Part shown: positions 1-9,746 of the stretch, in pieces
Layout: each line of letters begins with the position of its first letter
Position numbering within the stretch: the first letter of the stretch is position 1
From: Mesostigma viride
Taxonomy: Eukaryota > Streptophyta > Mesostigmatophyceae > Mesostigmatales > Mesostigmataceae
Assembly: GCA_009746045.1 (NCBI GenBank)
Contig: RPFO01000213.1
Location: forward strand, 4,142,679 to 4,206,678
DNA: 64,000 nucleotides
Reading direction: 5' to 3'
Made by a program: the position numbers and the translations under genes
Notes under the pieces: model-generated
What the model was told of the DNA's origin: nothing
Seen by the model: only the letters and a program-made list of their open reading frames with translations
The model's database searches: none

Positions 1-48
1 CACTGCCTTGGCTTCCCCGGCGTATGTGCACCCGGTGTGTGCATGCAG

Positions 49-322
49 GCCAATGCAAGCTGCCCTGGCCTCGTGTATATCCTTCATTTGTGGCGCGGCG
101 GTGCCACTGGCGTCCGTCATCGTGGCCCCTGACAGGGATAAGAACACCCAGCTGCCCATCGTGTCCATTGTGTCGCTCCTGGGCCTGGCAGGGCTTGGAT
201 TTGCGGCCGCATGGCTGGGGGGCGCGAACACGGGCCGTGCCACTGTGCGGGTGGTGGTAGGAGGGATTCTGGCCATGATCATTTCCACCGCGGTTGGCTT
301 TCTGCTGGGCGGTTCCCCATAA
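49..322 (+). CDS. VIT1/CCC1-family vacuolar iron transporter, last exon (5' part outside window)
   Basis: Terminal exon of a membrane transporter of the VIT1/CCC1 family, which moves Fe2+/Mn2+ into vacuoles. The exon follows a 3' splice site ending gcatgcag at 48; the first base completes a codon begun in the previous exon. About 90 codons remain. The opening PMQAALASCISFICGAAVPL matches the family pattern (N-P-x-Q-A-A-x-A-S-x-x-x-F) at the start of the last two transmembrane segments. A second hydrophobic stretch (IVSIVSLLGLAGLGFAAAWL), the small-residue motif LGGANTGRA and a final membrane helix ending FLLGGSP-stop follow. No frame damage is visible. An in-frame ATG at 8 lies in the intron side and is not the start. 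The neighbours are transposons, so context adds nothing. Confidence 0.8.
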
Positions 323-647
323 CTGGTACACCTGCTCTTCAACCGCATATCCGCTACTGTGCTTTTCCAGTGCAGCTGTGCCGGGCAAGGCCTGCTTCTT
401 CATCAATCAGCACGTAGACTGCGTGTCACATTCACGATACGCGTAGGATTGAGTTCCGAGTTAAAGGGTTGCGGGCACCGGCGCCCACGGCCCGGCCAAA
501 TCGCTATATGAATGCCGGCCATTTAAGGTGGTCGCACGCGGAGCTAGCCCCCATCTACCAACTGGGTACGTGGTGGTGCCCATTCATTACTGTACTGCGG
601 GGGACCAGGTTGCGCCTTGACAGTACACGTAGGGTAAATGGTGCATA
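323..647. other. 3' flank of the VIT gene with a degenerate dispersed repeat
   Basis: No gene seen. Bases ~466-585 resemble sequence at 34,910-35,000 and 40,375-40,455 (shared words: caccg-cgcccga/c, tcgctatatgaatgcc, cacgcggagc), so this is an old copy of an interspersed element. No TGTAA polyadenylation signal is obvious. Confidence 0.45.
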
Positions 648-960
648 ACTAATTAATTAATTATAAGAACATAACTCCGTTGGGAGCTTATGTAACACAC
701 AGCCCTGAGAGGGGGCATATGGTTTGTAATACATTCTGAGCAACAACCTGCAGGCACGGGGGGATGTAAACCACCACCTATTCTGGGTGCACAAAGTGCA
801 CCTGCACCACCATGATGTATCATACTTAGAAGGTCTGGCATGGGGTGGAAGATTATTATGGCTAGGCAATGGCTACGGCAATGGCTAGGCAATGGCTACG
901 GCATCTCAGCGCGCAGAGAGCAACTCTCTGCATGGGCAAAGCATGACTAAATAATGCTAT
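648..960 (-). mobile_element. LINE 3' end (family D) next to LINE ORF1 remnant
   Basis: Read on the minus strand, ORF1-like sequence (IIFHPMP, also seen at ~34.15 kb) precedes an end that carries the bulged CTCC-CAAC-GGAG hairpin (stem ACATAA/TTATGT at ~670-695) and a (TTAA)n tail at 648-662. Related copies lie at 33,914-34,250 and 16,620-16,735. 5'-truncated and decayed. Confidence 0.6.
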
Positions 961-1389
961 GCATCATCTGGTGTGGAGCCCATCATGCATACAGGCACAC
1001 ATGTGTACATGGCTAAATAATGCTAATTCATCATCTGGTGTGGGGCCCATAATAGCCCGGTACATGTACTAGGCATTTAGCCAAGCCATGCCTATAATGC
1101 CATGGATTATGAACGTGCATCATCTTTTTACGGTGTGACGAGCTATGGATGCTGAGAATGCTCATAACTTTTGACCCCGGGCATGAACTTTGGTCGGGTT
1201 AATTGCAGTAGACTCGCCTTTTGATGACGAACACGCTGATCTAATTTTTGGCAGCCATCGCCCAGGATTTCGCAAGCTATCGTCAGCGGCCTGCCCAGCA
1301 GATCTCACTATTTTCCGCACATTATGGCAGCACCACGCACGTGATCAACTGGTGCGCCTGCGCCCCCGGCCAGCGCCATCGTCTAGGTG
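961..1389. other. No gene recognised
   Basis: AT-richer sequence with a local repeat (gctaaataatgct-atcatctggtgtgg at ~945-985 and ~1012-1045). It may be the 5' flank of the LINE that follows. Confidence 0.4.
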
Positions 1390-2470
1390 CTATTAAACGT
1401 AGATATGGAGGTCCCCGCATCGTTTTCAGCTCCTGTCGCCGATTCTCTTGATGCCCACATTGCTGCAAACAAAATCGCCAACGATCGACATTGTCGCCGC
1501 CGAGAACGCCACTAACAAGCGACCCAAGACTTCGGAAGCAGCTCCAATGGCGGTTGAATCCTCCTTGCCGGATACCATTCCTGCATCCCTCTATACACGC
1601 CAGGCCAGCGTTTGAGCCTGGCCGACATCGATACCTTACTCGCCTATATACAACGACGCCGCTGTGATACGCGTGCTGAAGCTCCGCAACGAACACGACG
1701 CCCCGATTCGCAAACCTCGCAGCGGCCAGGTTATGGAGGCTGCTTCGGATGAGTGGCCTAATTGGGATGAGAAACAGCGTCGGCTTTCCTGTCTTATTTC
1801 GTGCTGCCCTGAACTCGTCCAGCTGCCGGCGCCGGCCATCGCCAGGCCAGCCCCTGCGACCGATGCTACCGTGGCAGCTGCCATGCAGAGCCTCGCACAG
1901 TCTTTTACGACTGCATGTGCAGGGCGACATCAAGGCCATGGCGGAGGCGTCTGCCGCTACGACGGCATCACTGCAGGAGCTGAAGAAAGGCCTGGCAGCC
2001 CCCGCCAAGACCACCACGTTCGCCGACGTCACAGGCAAGAACTTGACCGCCATTCTTAGTTCAACAGGCCCGGCCAAGTCTGCCACTACCGCTGCGGTCA
2101 GCCAGAATGCAGTGCAAAAACGCCAACGCAATATTGTAATCAAGAACTTCCAGACAGGCGCGGCTGCAAATGAGACAGCAAACTCACTGGCCGAGGAGCT
2201 GCGCGGCCCAGCGTTTCTGGGGGTGATGTGCGCAGCTCCAGAACCACGTGTTGTCATTAATTGAACGAGCCATTCGGCTGCCAGGCCCTATGGGCTTGGT
2301 CGTCGTCACCATGGCATCCATGCACGATAAACGCCTCCTGCTGGGAGCACGTCGCCTGCTCATGACCACCGACTACAGCCTCGACGAGGACTACACGCCG
2401 GCACAACTGAAGGCAAGGAGCGCGGTGTGGAATGTCAGCCCCATGCAGCGTCCAGGAGGCGAGGGCGCAA
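1390..2470 (+). pseudogene. LINE ORF1 (RNA-binding protein), frameshifted
   Basis: Remnant of the first ORF of a non-LTR retrotransposon. The coding signal hops between frames: DEWPNWDEKQRR near 1,745, then DIKAMAEASAATTASLQELKKGL (coiled-coil-like) near 1,930, FADVTGKNLTAIL near 2,025, and NIVIKNFQTG, which looks like the first strand of an RRM fold, near 2,140. It ends with MHDKRLLLGARRLL followed by YSLDEDYTPAQLKARSAVW near 2,320-2,430, the usual ORF1 C-terminal pattern (x-DKR-x-K/R-L…L-x-ED-T-x-x-Q). Such proteins coat the element's RNA. Several frameshifts and stops make it non-functional. It lies just upstream of ORF2 in the same orientation, so both probably belong to one element. Confidence 0.65.
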
Positions 2471-3139
2471 CAGACACCGGGTAACTATCGTGTTAAGATG
2501 TGTTTGCTTCAGGACATGGCTCCTTTGCAGCATTCTTTAACGGTGTTCAGATTAACACCCCAGGAGCAGAGTCTCGTGAGGTGTCTAGCAAGAAGGGTGC
2601 TGCATGCCTCTGGTGGTGCCAGTACGTAGGTAGCTATAGACAACCTTCCTCGTCGGCTCGCGGCTACTAACAGGCTTCGGGGACAGCCTCTAAACAGTGC
2701 GTCCCCCATTCCACTACCATGCCTCGACCTAGCAGTCGGGTGATAGTAGACATGGTGGTGCCGGTATATCAGTTTCGGGCTAGAACGTCATCTGTCAACT
2801 GTCAGATTTGTAAAACCCAACGTGTGCTACTGAGATTACCTACTACGCCTCAGCGTTGTGCAATCAGCCCCCCCCCTACTAATTACCCCACCCGAGCAGG
2901 TGGCAGGCTCGCATCCTACACCTGCAGGACAAAATCAATGCGATGAAAAGCACTATTCCCTCCGTTTCCATTCCCTCCGTTCCATCCTCACCCCCCGACC
3001 TCCCGCTGCATCCACCCCCATCACCCGTCGCCGTTCTCCCCTGTTGGGCCAGCAGGCATCCTTGGCCCTAATGCAACTTTCAACGCACGCACATTGCTAT
3101 AGCAGATGGCGACCATAGCTACCGGGTAGAGGAGCTTGT
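2471..3139 (+). other. LINE inter-ORF / decayed region
   Basis: No frame is maintained. It lies between recognisable ORF1 and ORF2 pieces of one LINE and includes short Pro/Ser-rich reading frames I do not trust as genes. Confidence 0.4.
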
Positions 3140-6100
3140 TGCCTAGTTTTGCATGGCCCATCGTGTGTCTATTCTAGGCGTGCAGGAGCACCGTTGCACG
3201 GTGCCATTTGGCACGGTGAGCATGCACTCAGATCGCCTGGCAGGCGGTTGGCGTTTTTACTAATCCCTGGCAGTGGTACGCCAGGCCTATAGCTAGGTGG
3301 TGTAACTTGGCCTTTTGTGTTCGCCGCTGGCATGCAGTTGCCAGCCTCAGCACGCTAAAGTTTCTAACCCCACGCCTTATGCTGGCACATTTCACCTCGA
3401 CTGATCAGTCGAGGGGCGGTCTTAACACCACCTCGATCACGGTTGGGGTGGGCTACGCACCCCATATGTAGTGGTCTCCTGAGATATGGAACGCCAGAAG
3501 TTCTTCGAGGAGGACTTGCATATAGCCTTGAGGGGGCCACCCCGGCCCGCCACTTTTTGGTTATGCTGCATGATCAATGGACACCATGCAACGCCACGCT
3601 CCCCGTGGGCACTGAGCACTGCTCGCTTTGCGCCTGCCAGCACGGCTGCTAACGACGACGCTCCCCTGTTTTCTGCCGTTTTGCGGGATATAGCGGCATG
3701 CCTGCTGTCAACTGCCACTAATTCCAACGTCCCTCACAGGACTTGGTCACTTTTCGGGGCCCTAACGGCCGTCAGGCCTGTCTGGACTACGTGGTGGTAC
3801 GGCAGCCCAGGTCGGTTCTGGACACCCGGCGAGTGTTCGACACGCCCACGAGTGTGCTCTCAGTGACCACCGGTTGGTGCGCGCGACCATTCTGCTCCGG
3901 TTCCATGTCCCCGAGCGCCGCGCCCCAGTGGCCCGCCCCGACTGGTCTGCTCTACGCCCGCGGTCCGGGGGAATTCTGAGGACTGGACGGACGCCTCGAT
4001 CGAGCGCGAGCGGAACCGGTGCCGACAGGAGTACCTGGCGGCCCTGGACGCCCGGGTGCATGGACGTCGACGCGCGCTGGACAAGGGTGCTCCCAACGCC
4101 GCCATTTTTGCGGGCTTTGCGGCCCGCGCCCGCCGTTGCTGGCGGCCCGGCACGTGCCGGTCATGCCCCGCCGCCGCCCCGGCACGCTCTACCGCCAGGA
4201 CCCCAAGGTCTTTGCCGCCCGGCACCGCCTCAAGCGTAACCGGGACCCGCTGCTGAAACCGGTGCTCAACTGAGGCCGCCCTTGTGGAGGCCTACGAGCA
4301 CGCTCATCAGGACGCAGAGGCGGCCCAGTGCATCGCAGATGCCAAGGCCTGCCAAGCTCACAACCAGGGCAAAGACATGTGGTACCACCTCGACCGGCTC
4401 AGCGGCCGGCGGCAGCGCAGTGTGACCCCGGTGGGAGCACACGGGGGACTGTCGGCACGGCGCCGGTCAGCTAGCCTTGACCGCTGGTTGGCCCACAATG
4501 TTTCCTTGACACGTGGGGCTCACGCCCCCGGCAACCCCCCGCCGGCCGCCGCTTATAATTGACCCCGAGACAGCCGCCCGTCTCGAGCGATGTTGCAGGA
4601 CCCCCCTCGCCGCCGGCGCCCCCCTCCTCGGCCGCGGACTACCAAGTCCCCGCCTTGCAGGCTCGAGGGCTGCCTTGCCACCAACGACGTCATCCACCCC
4701 TTCACTTTGAAGGAATTGGACGGCGCGCGCGCCTTTGCTCGCCTGCGGTACGACGCGGCGGTCGGTGCCGACCACCTTTCTGCTGAGCTGGCCTGAAGAC
4801 CCCTAGCTGACCCGGCGGTGAGGGATCTTCTGCTGCAGCGTTCTGGGACCGTGTCCTGCTCTCTGATGAGCCTCCGCCTGCTGAGTGGCAGACGGCCATC
4901 CGCGACTCATGCTGTACAAGAAGGGCTCTGCTGCTGACCCCGGTATAACTATCGGGGTGTCTGCCTCCAGACCAGAGCTCGCCGCGCTGAAGGTCTTCAT
5001 GCGCATGATGCTGCACAGGCTCCGCGCCGCGCTGGATGGCCACACCCATGGTGGGTGGGTCTCAGATGGGTTTTCGTGGTCGTAACACTGTCAAGGCTGT
5101 ATTTGTGGCGCGCCGGTTGATGGAGGAGGTGCGTCGCCTTTCAATGCCCTGATGGTCTGCCGCTGGTCTTCATTTTGTCGACTATCTATATCAAGGCCTT
5201 TGACACGGTCCTCTGGGAGGCTCTTTGGGCCACCCTAGCTCTGGATCGGGTACCACCCGGCGTTTATTGCTGCCATTCGTCGACTGTATGAGGGCTCACA
5301 GGCAGTAGTGTGGACTGAGGAATTAAGGCACCACCCCACCATTCCCCCTTCACCACGGGGTGTGGCAAGGTTGTGTCCTGTCCCCACCATACCTGTTCAT
5401 TAATATTGTCGTGGATCACGTGTCATGCGCCGGGCACGCCCGTGCGCGCTTTACTGCACTCTTCAGGGGTTCGAGCCCGGCTTGGACATCCTTAACGAGC
5501 GCGAGCACGGCGGGGTTGGCACTGCATGGCTACCGCATATGGCCGACCTGATTTATGCGGACGACACCAGTGATGACCCTCATCGCGCACCCCGAGCACA
5601 TTCAGACCTGGCTGGACTGTCTGGGCTTGGAGGCGATTGAGGGCGGTGGGGTTGGAGATTAGTGTCAAAACTGAGGCGATGGTGATTGGGGCCTCCATGC
5701 AGTCGCCCACCGCTGCCGCGCCTGCTCGACGGGACTAAGGTCCCGTTCCGTGATTGCTTCAAACTGTTGCCACTGAGGGAGCATGCCCCCTGACACCGCC
5801 GACGATGTGGACATCCGCGCATCGGCCTGGCCTGCATGGGCCATGCAGGCTCCGTTCGCTCAACACCTACTGGCGCTCGAAGGGCCTGCATGGGCGAGCA
5901 CCGCAAGCGCATGCATGCTCTTCAAGGTCCTCGTCCTCACGGTGCTCACGTATGGCGCCGAGGCGTGGACACTCACGGACACACTGCAGCAGCTAAGCTA
6001 GACGGCACGGTTTAATTACAGGATGCTCCGACAGGCCCTGAATATAGGGTTTTCCAAGCGCAGGTCATTAGCGTCTTTAAGTATCAGGGTATGCCTCGTA

Positions 6101-6490
6101 TTTCGGACGAGATTAGGCATGCAGCGTAGGATAGTGCTATTTGTAGGACACCTTGCTCGCACCATCCAGGTCGACACCGCCCTTCTTGGTCTGGCCGGCC
6201 CCCAGCGGCTTGGCCAACCAGGGCCGAGCATATTTTGACCTGGCCTGGCCCCTAGGACATTCCCAGGAAGCTAGGTAAACCTGCCATGAACTACATCCAG
6301 ATGTTGCTGGCCGACCTAGTGGTCCCAGCTCAGTTTGAACACCGCATCCACTCCCTCTCCCTTCTTTGGACTGCCATGCAGAACAAGAAGCGGTGGCAGA
6401 AGATTGTCGATCCAGGCTCACATGCCATGCAGCCCCTGTCGCGGGTGGCCAAGCCACCACGTACCCCCCATGCAAGAGGAAGGGGCGTTT
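3140..6490 (+). pseudogene. LINE ORF2 (APE-type endonuclease + reverse transcriptase), degenerate
   Basis: Broken copy of the ORF2 seen in better shape on the minus strand at 35.3-40.3 kb and 25.3-26.9 kb. The endonuclease opens at ~3,170 (ILGVQEHR), continues near 3,560 (a NATLPVGT segment) and reaches the SDHR-like region by ~3,860. The conserved linker (APNAAIFAGF, YRQDPKV) is at 4,090-4,220. RT blocks follow: LPLVFI..DYIKAFDTVLWEALW near 5,160-5,230, GVWQGCVLSPYLFI near 5,355-5,400, LIYADDT near 5,545. A C-terminal part lies at 5,930-6,480 (TYGAEAWTLTD; NKKRWQKIVDPGSHA). There are dozens of indels. Sense copy of family A. Confidence 0.75.
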
Positions 6491-6655
6491 TGCTGAGTAG
6501 TGTAGTTAGGATTTTATAGACTAGATAGCTTAGAGTTTGGTTAGTTAATTCGATAATTACGCGGCTTCCTCCACCTCCACCCACCCATCAAGGAATATGT
6601 GCTACATGATCGATCTCCCAACGGAGGCATGTTATAATTTAACTTTTTTTAAGAA
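6491..6655 (+). mobile_element. LINE family A 3' UTR and terminal hairpin
   Basis: Same end as the minus-strand copies at 8,109, 30,316, 31,597 and ~34,255. The terminal hairpin (~6,604-6,632) keeps the CTCC-CAAC-GGAG core, with three extra bases in the 5' arm. It is followed by a T/A-rich tail (ttataatttaactttttt). Confidence 0.65.
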
Positions 6656-6876
6656 TGTACTAGGCCACGTTGGCTAAGCCTTCAATTTCTACACTACTAC
6701 TGCTTTAGTCCCCTAGGCTGGGTTTGCTGAGGGTGCCGGCTGGGGCAGCGGGGGGCGCTTGCGAGGGCTTGTGCCGCCGACGTAGATGACCGCCCGCCCT
6801 TCCAGTACACGGCCGGCCGCCGGCTTCCCCGCCTCTGTCTGGGCACCAGAGCTATAGGTAGGTCGGCCATAGCTCC

Positions 6877-7137
6877 TAGCTGTCAGATTTATAACCTGCC
6901 CACGCTCCTTGTTATGATATGTCCACATGCATAGGTCTTATTGCACCCACAGAACTTGCCGGATCGTCTATCGAGTCCGATTGCTGCTGTGCATGGCATG
7001 CCTCTGGCATGAAGGAGAAAGGGGGTCAGACTCTGCCCTTTCTTCCTGTTGTGCTGACATACAAGGATTAAAAGCACTCCGGTGCTCCGTGACTCCCCAA
7101 CGGGACCACGAGATTAATTAATTAATTCAATTAATAG
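6877..7137 (+). mobile_element. SINE copy 1 (~261 bp), flanked by TSD AGCTCC
   Basis: Flanked by AGCTCC at 6,871-6,876 and 7,138-7,143; the interrupted ORF1 sequence reads across the site as in the 33.8-kb copy. It has the same 5' boundary and nearly the same length as the element at 21,426-21,688. Shared parts are cccacgctccttg near the start, tattgcacccacag, and the 3' end with a small hairpin AGCAC-TCCG-GTGCT, the LINE-B-type terminal hairpin and a (TTAA)n tail. The shared 5' end argues for a SINE rather than a randomly truncated LINE. I do not see a clear A or B box. Confidence 0.75.
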
Positions 7138-7690
7138 AGCTCCCATCGCCGTTGTTGCTAGTGCGCCAGGGTCAAGTCGTCGTCCAAGGTGTAGTGAGTC
7201 CTCTAGATCCGCTTGCGGCGGCTGCCAGGAGGAACGTAATCTTGTATCCTATGTTGTCAAAGATGAGAAGCAGCGGATCGAGGCGGTCCCGCCTTATACC
7301 CAGCCAGCGGGGAAGGCGGGGGGCCTCCAGCTTCATCTCATGCACCAATGAGGCCCATGCGGCCAAGGATTTCCTTCTCAAACGCCTGTGCTTCACGGAG
7401 TTCTCACCTTCCACCAGGTCGAACGACGATGACGTTAACTTGGCTGCGCTAATTGTAGAGCTCGGCCTCCTCGAGGAGGTGGAGCGTCTACTGCTTGAGC
7501 TGGGCTGCGCGACGGCGGAGGTGGTGGTGGTGGGGTGGTTCAGCAGCATGGCCGGCTGCCCAAGCGATCAATGGGGGGGAGGATCATAGTCTGCCGGGCC
7601 AGCGGGGGCTGGCTTGGCGGCAATGTCCTTCACCGCCTGCATGATGGGCGGTGAGGCCTGCGGTGTTTTGCCGGCACTCAATGGCAATGG

Positions 7691-7910
7691 CCTACCTATG
7701 GTATTGCACTGGTTGTATTGCACCCACAGTGTTGCGCCCCGGCACCATGCCGTGGAGAGAGCGCTCTGTGGCCTGCCCACCTGCGGCAGTGAGAGAAGCT
7801 AGGGCGCCCTCCCTCCTTCTCGCTGTGTATATAGGGTTGAAGGTTCCTTCAGTACTCTGTATTGGCACCCACGTGACGCAGTCACGTGCTTATTAATTAA
7901 TTAATTAATT
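7691..7910 (+). mobile_element. Retroelement family C 3' end, flanked by 11-bp TSD
   Basis: Flanked by AATGGCAATGG at 7,680-7,690 and 7,911-7,921. Near the 3' end is a perfect 8-bp inverted repeat, CACGTGACGCAGTCACGTG, followed by (TTAA)n. The same end occurs at ~34,796 and ~35,060 in the other orientation. 220 bp; SINE or 5'-truncated LINE. Confidence 0.75.
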
Positions 7911-8108
7911 AATGGCAATGGCGTTGTCCCGTTGAGGCGCTGGTCGATGTCACGGAGCTGGGCGGTGAGGGCATCGCTGTGGTGGCGGTGGTGGCGGTTT
8001 GTGGAGGTGGAGGCGAGGATCGAGGGTGCATGGAGGTGGCGGTGGAGATATGGTGGGGAGCTCGGCAGACAGCGTGGCAGCGGCCCATGGTGGCTGCGAC
8101 ATCTGCAT

Positions 8109-8549
8109 TAAATTAAATTAAAATTAAATTAGAACATGACTCCGTTGGGAGATAATGTAGCACATATTCCCTTGCTGGATGGATGGAGGTGGGCGAAGCC
8201 GCGAAACCAAACTAGTCTAACTCTAAGCTAATCTAATCTAGAAAACCCTAACTACTCTACTCAGCAAAGCACCCCTTCCTCTTGGGGGGGGGGGCTTGCC
8301 CACAGGGGCTGGCGTGTGAGCCTGGACATGCAATCGTCTTCCACCTCTTCTTGTTCTGCATATTCTGATCAGGCACTCCGCAAAGGTGAAAACCATTTGC
8401 GTTCAGTGCCGGGCCGCGGAAAACGCGGAAAAACGCGATCTGCAAATGAATCCGACCGGAATCGAACTGGGGACCTCTCGCACCAATTTTGCTGACTATA
8501 GGACGGACGTCTGCATATAGCAGTGGACCAAGCAAGAGAGAGGGAGTGA
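8109..8549 (-). mobile_element. 5'-truncated LINE family A, flanked by 10-bp TSD
   Basis: ACATCTGCAT flanks it at 8,099-8,108 and 8,550-8,559. The minus-strand element ends with the family A hairpin and an AATTT-type tail at 8,109-8,135. It contains the C-terminal ORF2 stretch seen at 30.5 and 34.6 kb, interrupted by a 147-bp insert at 8,363-8,509. Confidence 0.8.
8363..8509 (-). mobile_element. tRNA-like SINE (147 bp), flanked by TSD TCTGCATA
   Basis: An insert in the LINE A fragment that the copies at 30,570 and 34,595 lack. It is bounded by TCTGCATA at 8,355-8,362 and 8,510-8,517. On the minus strand its first ~65 bases are tRNA-like: an acceptor-like pairing TCCGTCC/GGTCGGA with one mismatch, and a pol III B-box-like GTTCGATTCC. 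The A box is weak. A CATTTGC/GCAAATG stem lies in the body. Confidence 0.6.
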
Positions 8550-8699
8550 ACATCTGCATGGTACATTTAATTGGGTTTTGATAGCCACTATTATGTAGCA
8601 GGTGCATATGCTAAGTGATAGGTGAAGCGTATATACATATCCAGGTATAGTTGTCTCACTTTATTCTACTATACATATTAATTAATTAATCAATTCTAA

Positions 8700-9290
8700 A
8701 GATAATTAATTAATTATTTAATTAATTAAACTCGCGCTCCCATTGGGGAGTCACGGAGCATTAACCCCGATGGACCTCCATGGATGGATGGATGGATGGA
8801 TGGATGGATGGATGGATGGATGGATGGATGGATGGATGGATGGATGGATGGATGGATGGATGGATGGGTGGGTGGGTGGGTGGGTGGGTGGGTGGGTGGG
8901 TGGGTGGGTGGGTGGGTGGGTGGGTGGGTGGGTGGGTGGGTGGTGGGTGGGTGGGTGGGTGGGTGGGTGGGTGGGTGGGTGGGTGGGTGGGTGGGTGGGT
9001 GGGTGGGTGGATGGATGGATGGATGGATGGGTGCATGCGTGGATATATGGATGCATGGGTACACGCAATCCTACCGGTCTAATTCTATCTGTACAAAACA
9101 ATACTAATCAATATCTACTGTATGGTGCTGGCCCGCGACCCTAGGTCTTGTCTAGCATGCTTCCCACGTGTGCAAACACGCGGCTTCCCCACTGCATGGA
9201 GGGGGGTCGTTGTCCTCTATTACCTGAGCCCACTGGGCCTTGTCCATGACATCTTTTTCCAAATCACGGAGAGTCCTAGAATACGGATAT
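8700..9290 (-). mobile_element. 5'-truncated LINE family B with expanded microsatellite in its 3' UTR
   Basis: The minus-strand element ends at the TTAA tail (~8,700-8,730) and B-type hairpin (~8,732-8,757). The coding 3' end matches 35,335-35,440 (C-terminal KWAQVIED-type and FW/IWKKMMDKA-like stretch, here decayed) at ~9,180-9,280. In the 35-kb copy the UTR holds only a few ATGG units; here it holds about 260 bp of them. Confidence 0.7.
8779..9040. repeat. (ATGG)n/(GTGG)n microsatellite
   Basis: About 22 ATGG units, then ~36 GTGG units, then ATGG again. It is open in several frames on both strands only because the unit lacks stops. Confidence 0.95.
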
Positions 9291-9746
9291 AGTTATAATT
9301 ATAAGTGGTAGATAATTGGAAAGACCGGTACTTTATAGCCAGGCCGGTCGCCTACACCATCATCCTAATGGTTAATGCCCCGCGTCTCCCCAACGTGATA
9401 GCTGCATGACGAAGCATACGATTCATTAGATCATCATGACAGCTATACTATTCATGTACTTCTATACTTGTGCTTGTTCAAATTATGATTGAGCGGCCTA
9501 GTTTGAGAATCCCAATCATGGTAGCTCGAGCCTGCTGTTATCTTATCCGCATTCGTCGAGTCGTGCAGGATGATGGACTGAATGAATGGGGGTGGAAATG
9601 TGTGTACATGCTCGATAAAATTGTGGCTCGCTAACGTGGTCCATGCATACCGGCATACAAGTCATGTACATAATGCTGCGTGGCTGCTTGCCCAACGTCG
9701 CTCCTCCTCATCCTGACCAGCCGTCCTCACCTGGCACTACACTTCC
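9291..9746. other. No gene recognised
   Basis: AT-rich spacer downstream (on the minus strand) of the LRR gene. No repeats or signals stand out. Confidence 0.4.

Larger units (their letters stand above)
6715..8098 (-). pseudogene. LINE ORF1 remnant, split by nested insertions
   Basis: Minus-strand ORF1 sequence parallel to 33,655-33,912. Near 7,200-7,550 it encodes KHRRLRRKSLAAWASLVHEM; beyond the SINE it resumes with GKPAAGRVLEGRAVIYV near 6,780-6,840, equivalent to GKPVYWRGAVIHVDHKPW at 33.7 kb. The reading continues beyond a second insertion (7,691-7,910) toward 8,098. The frame is not intact. Confidence 0.6.

Noticed and set aside
7172-7589. Cellular gene on the plus strand (145 codons)
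   Set aside because: The opposite strand carries LINE ORF1 sequence conserved with 33.7 kb.
8743-9144. Gly-Trp or Thr-His-Pro repeat proteins
   Set aside because: Translation of the ATGG/GTGG microsatellite in a LINE UTR.
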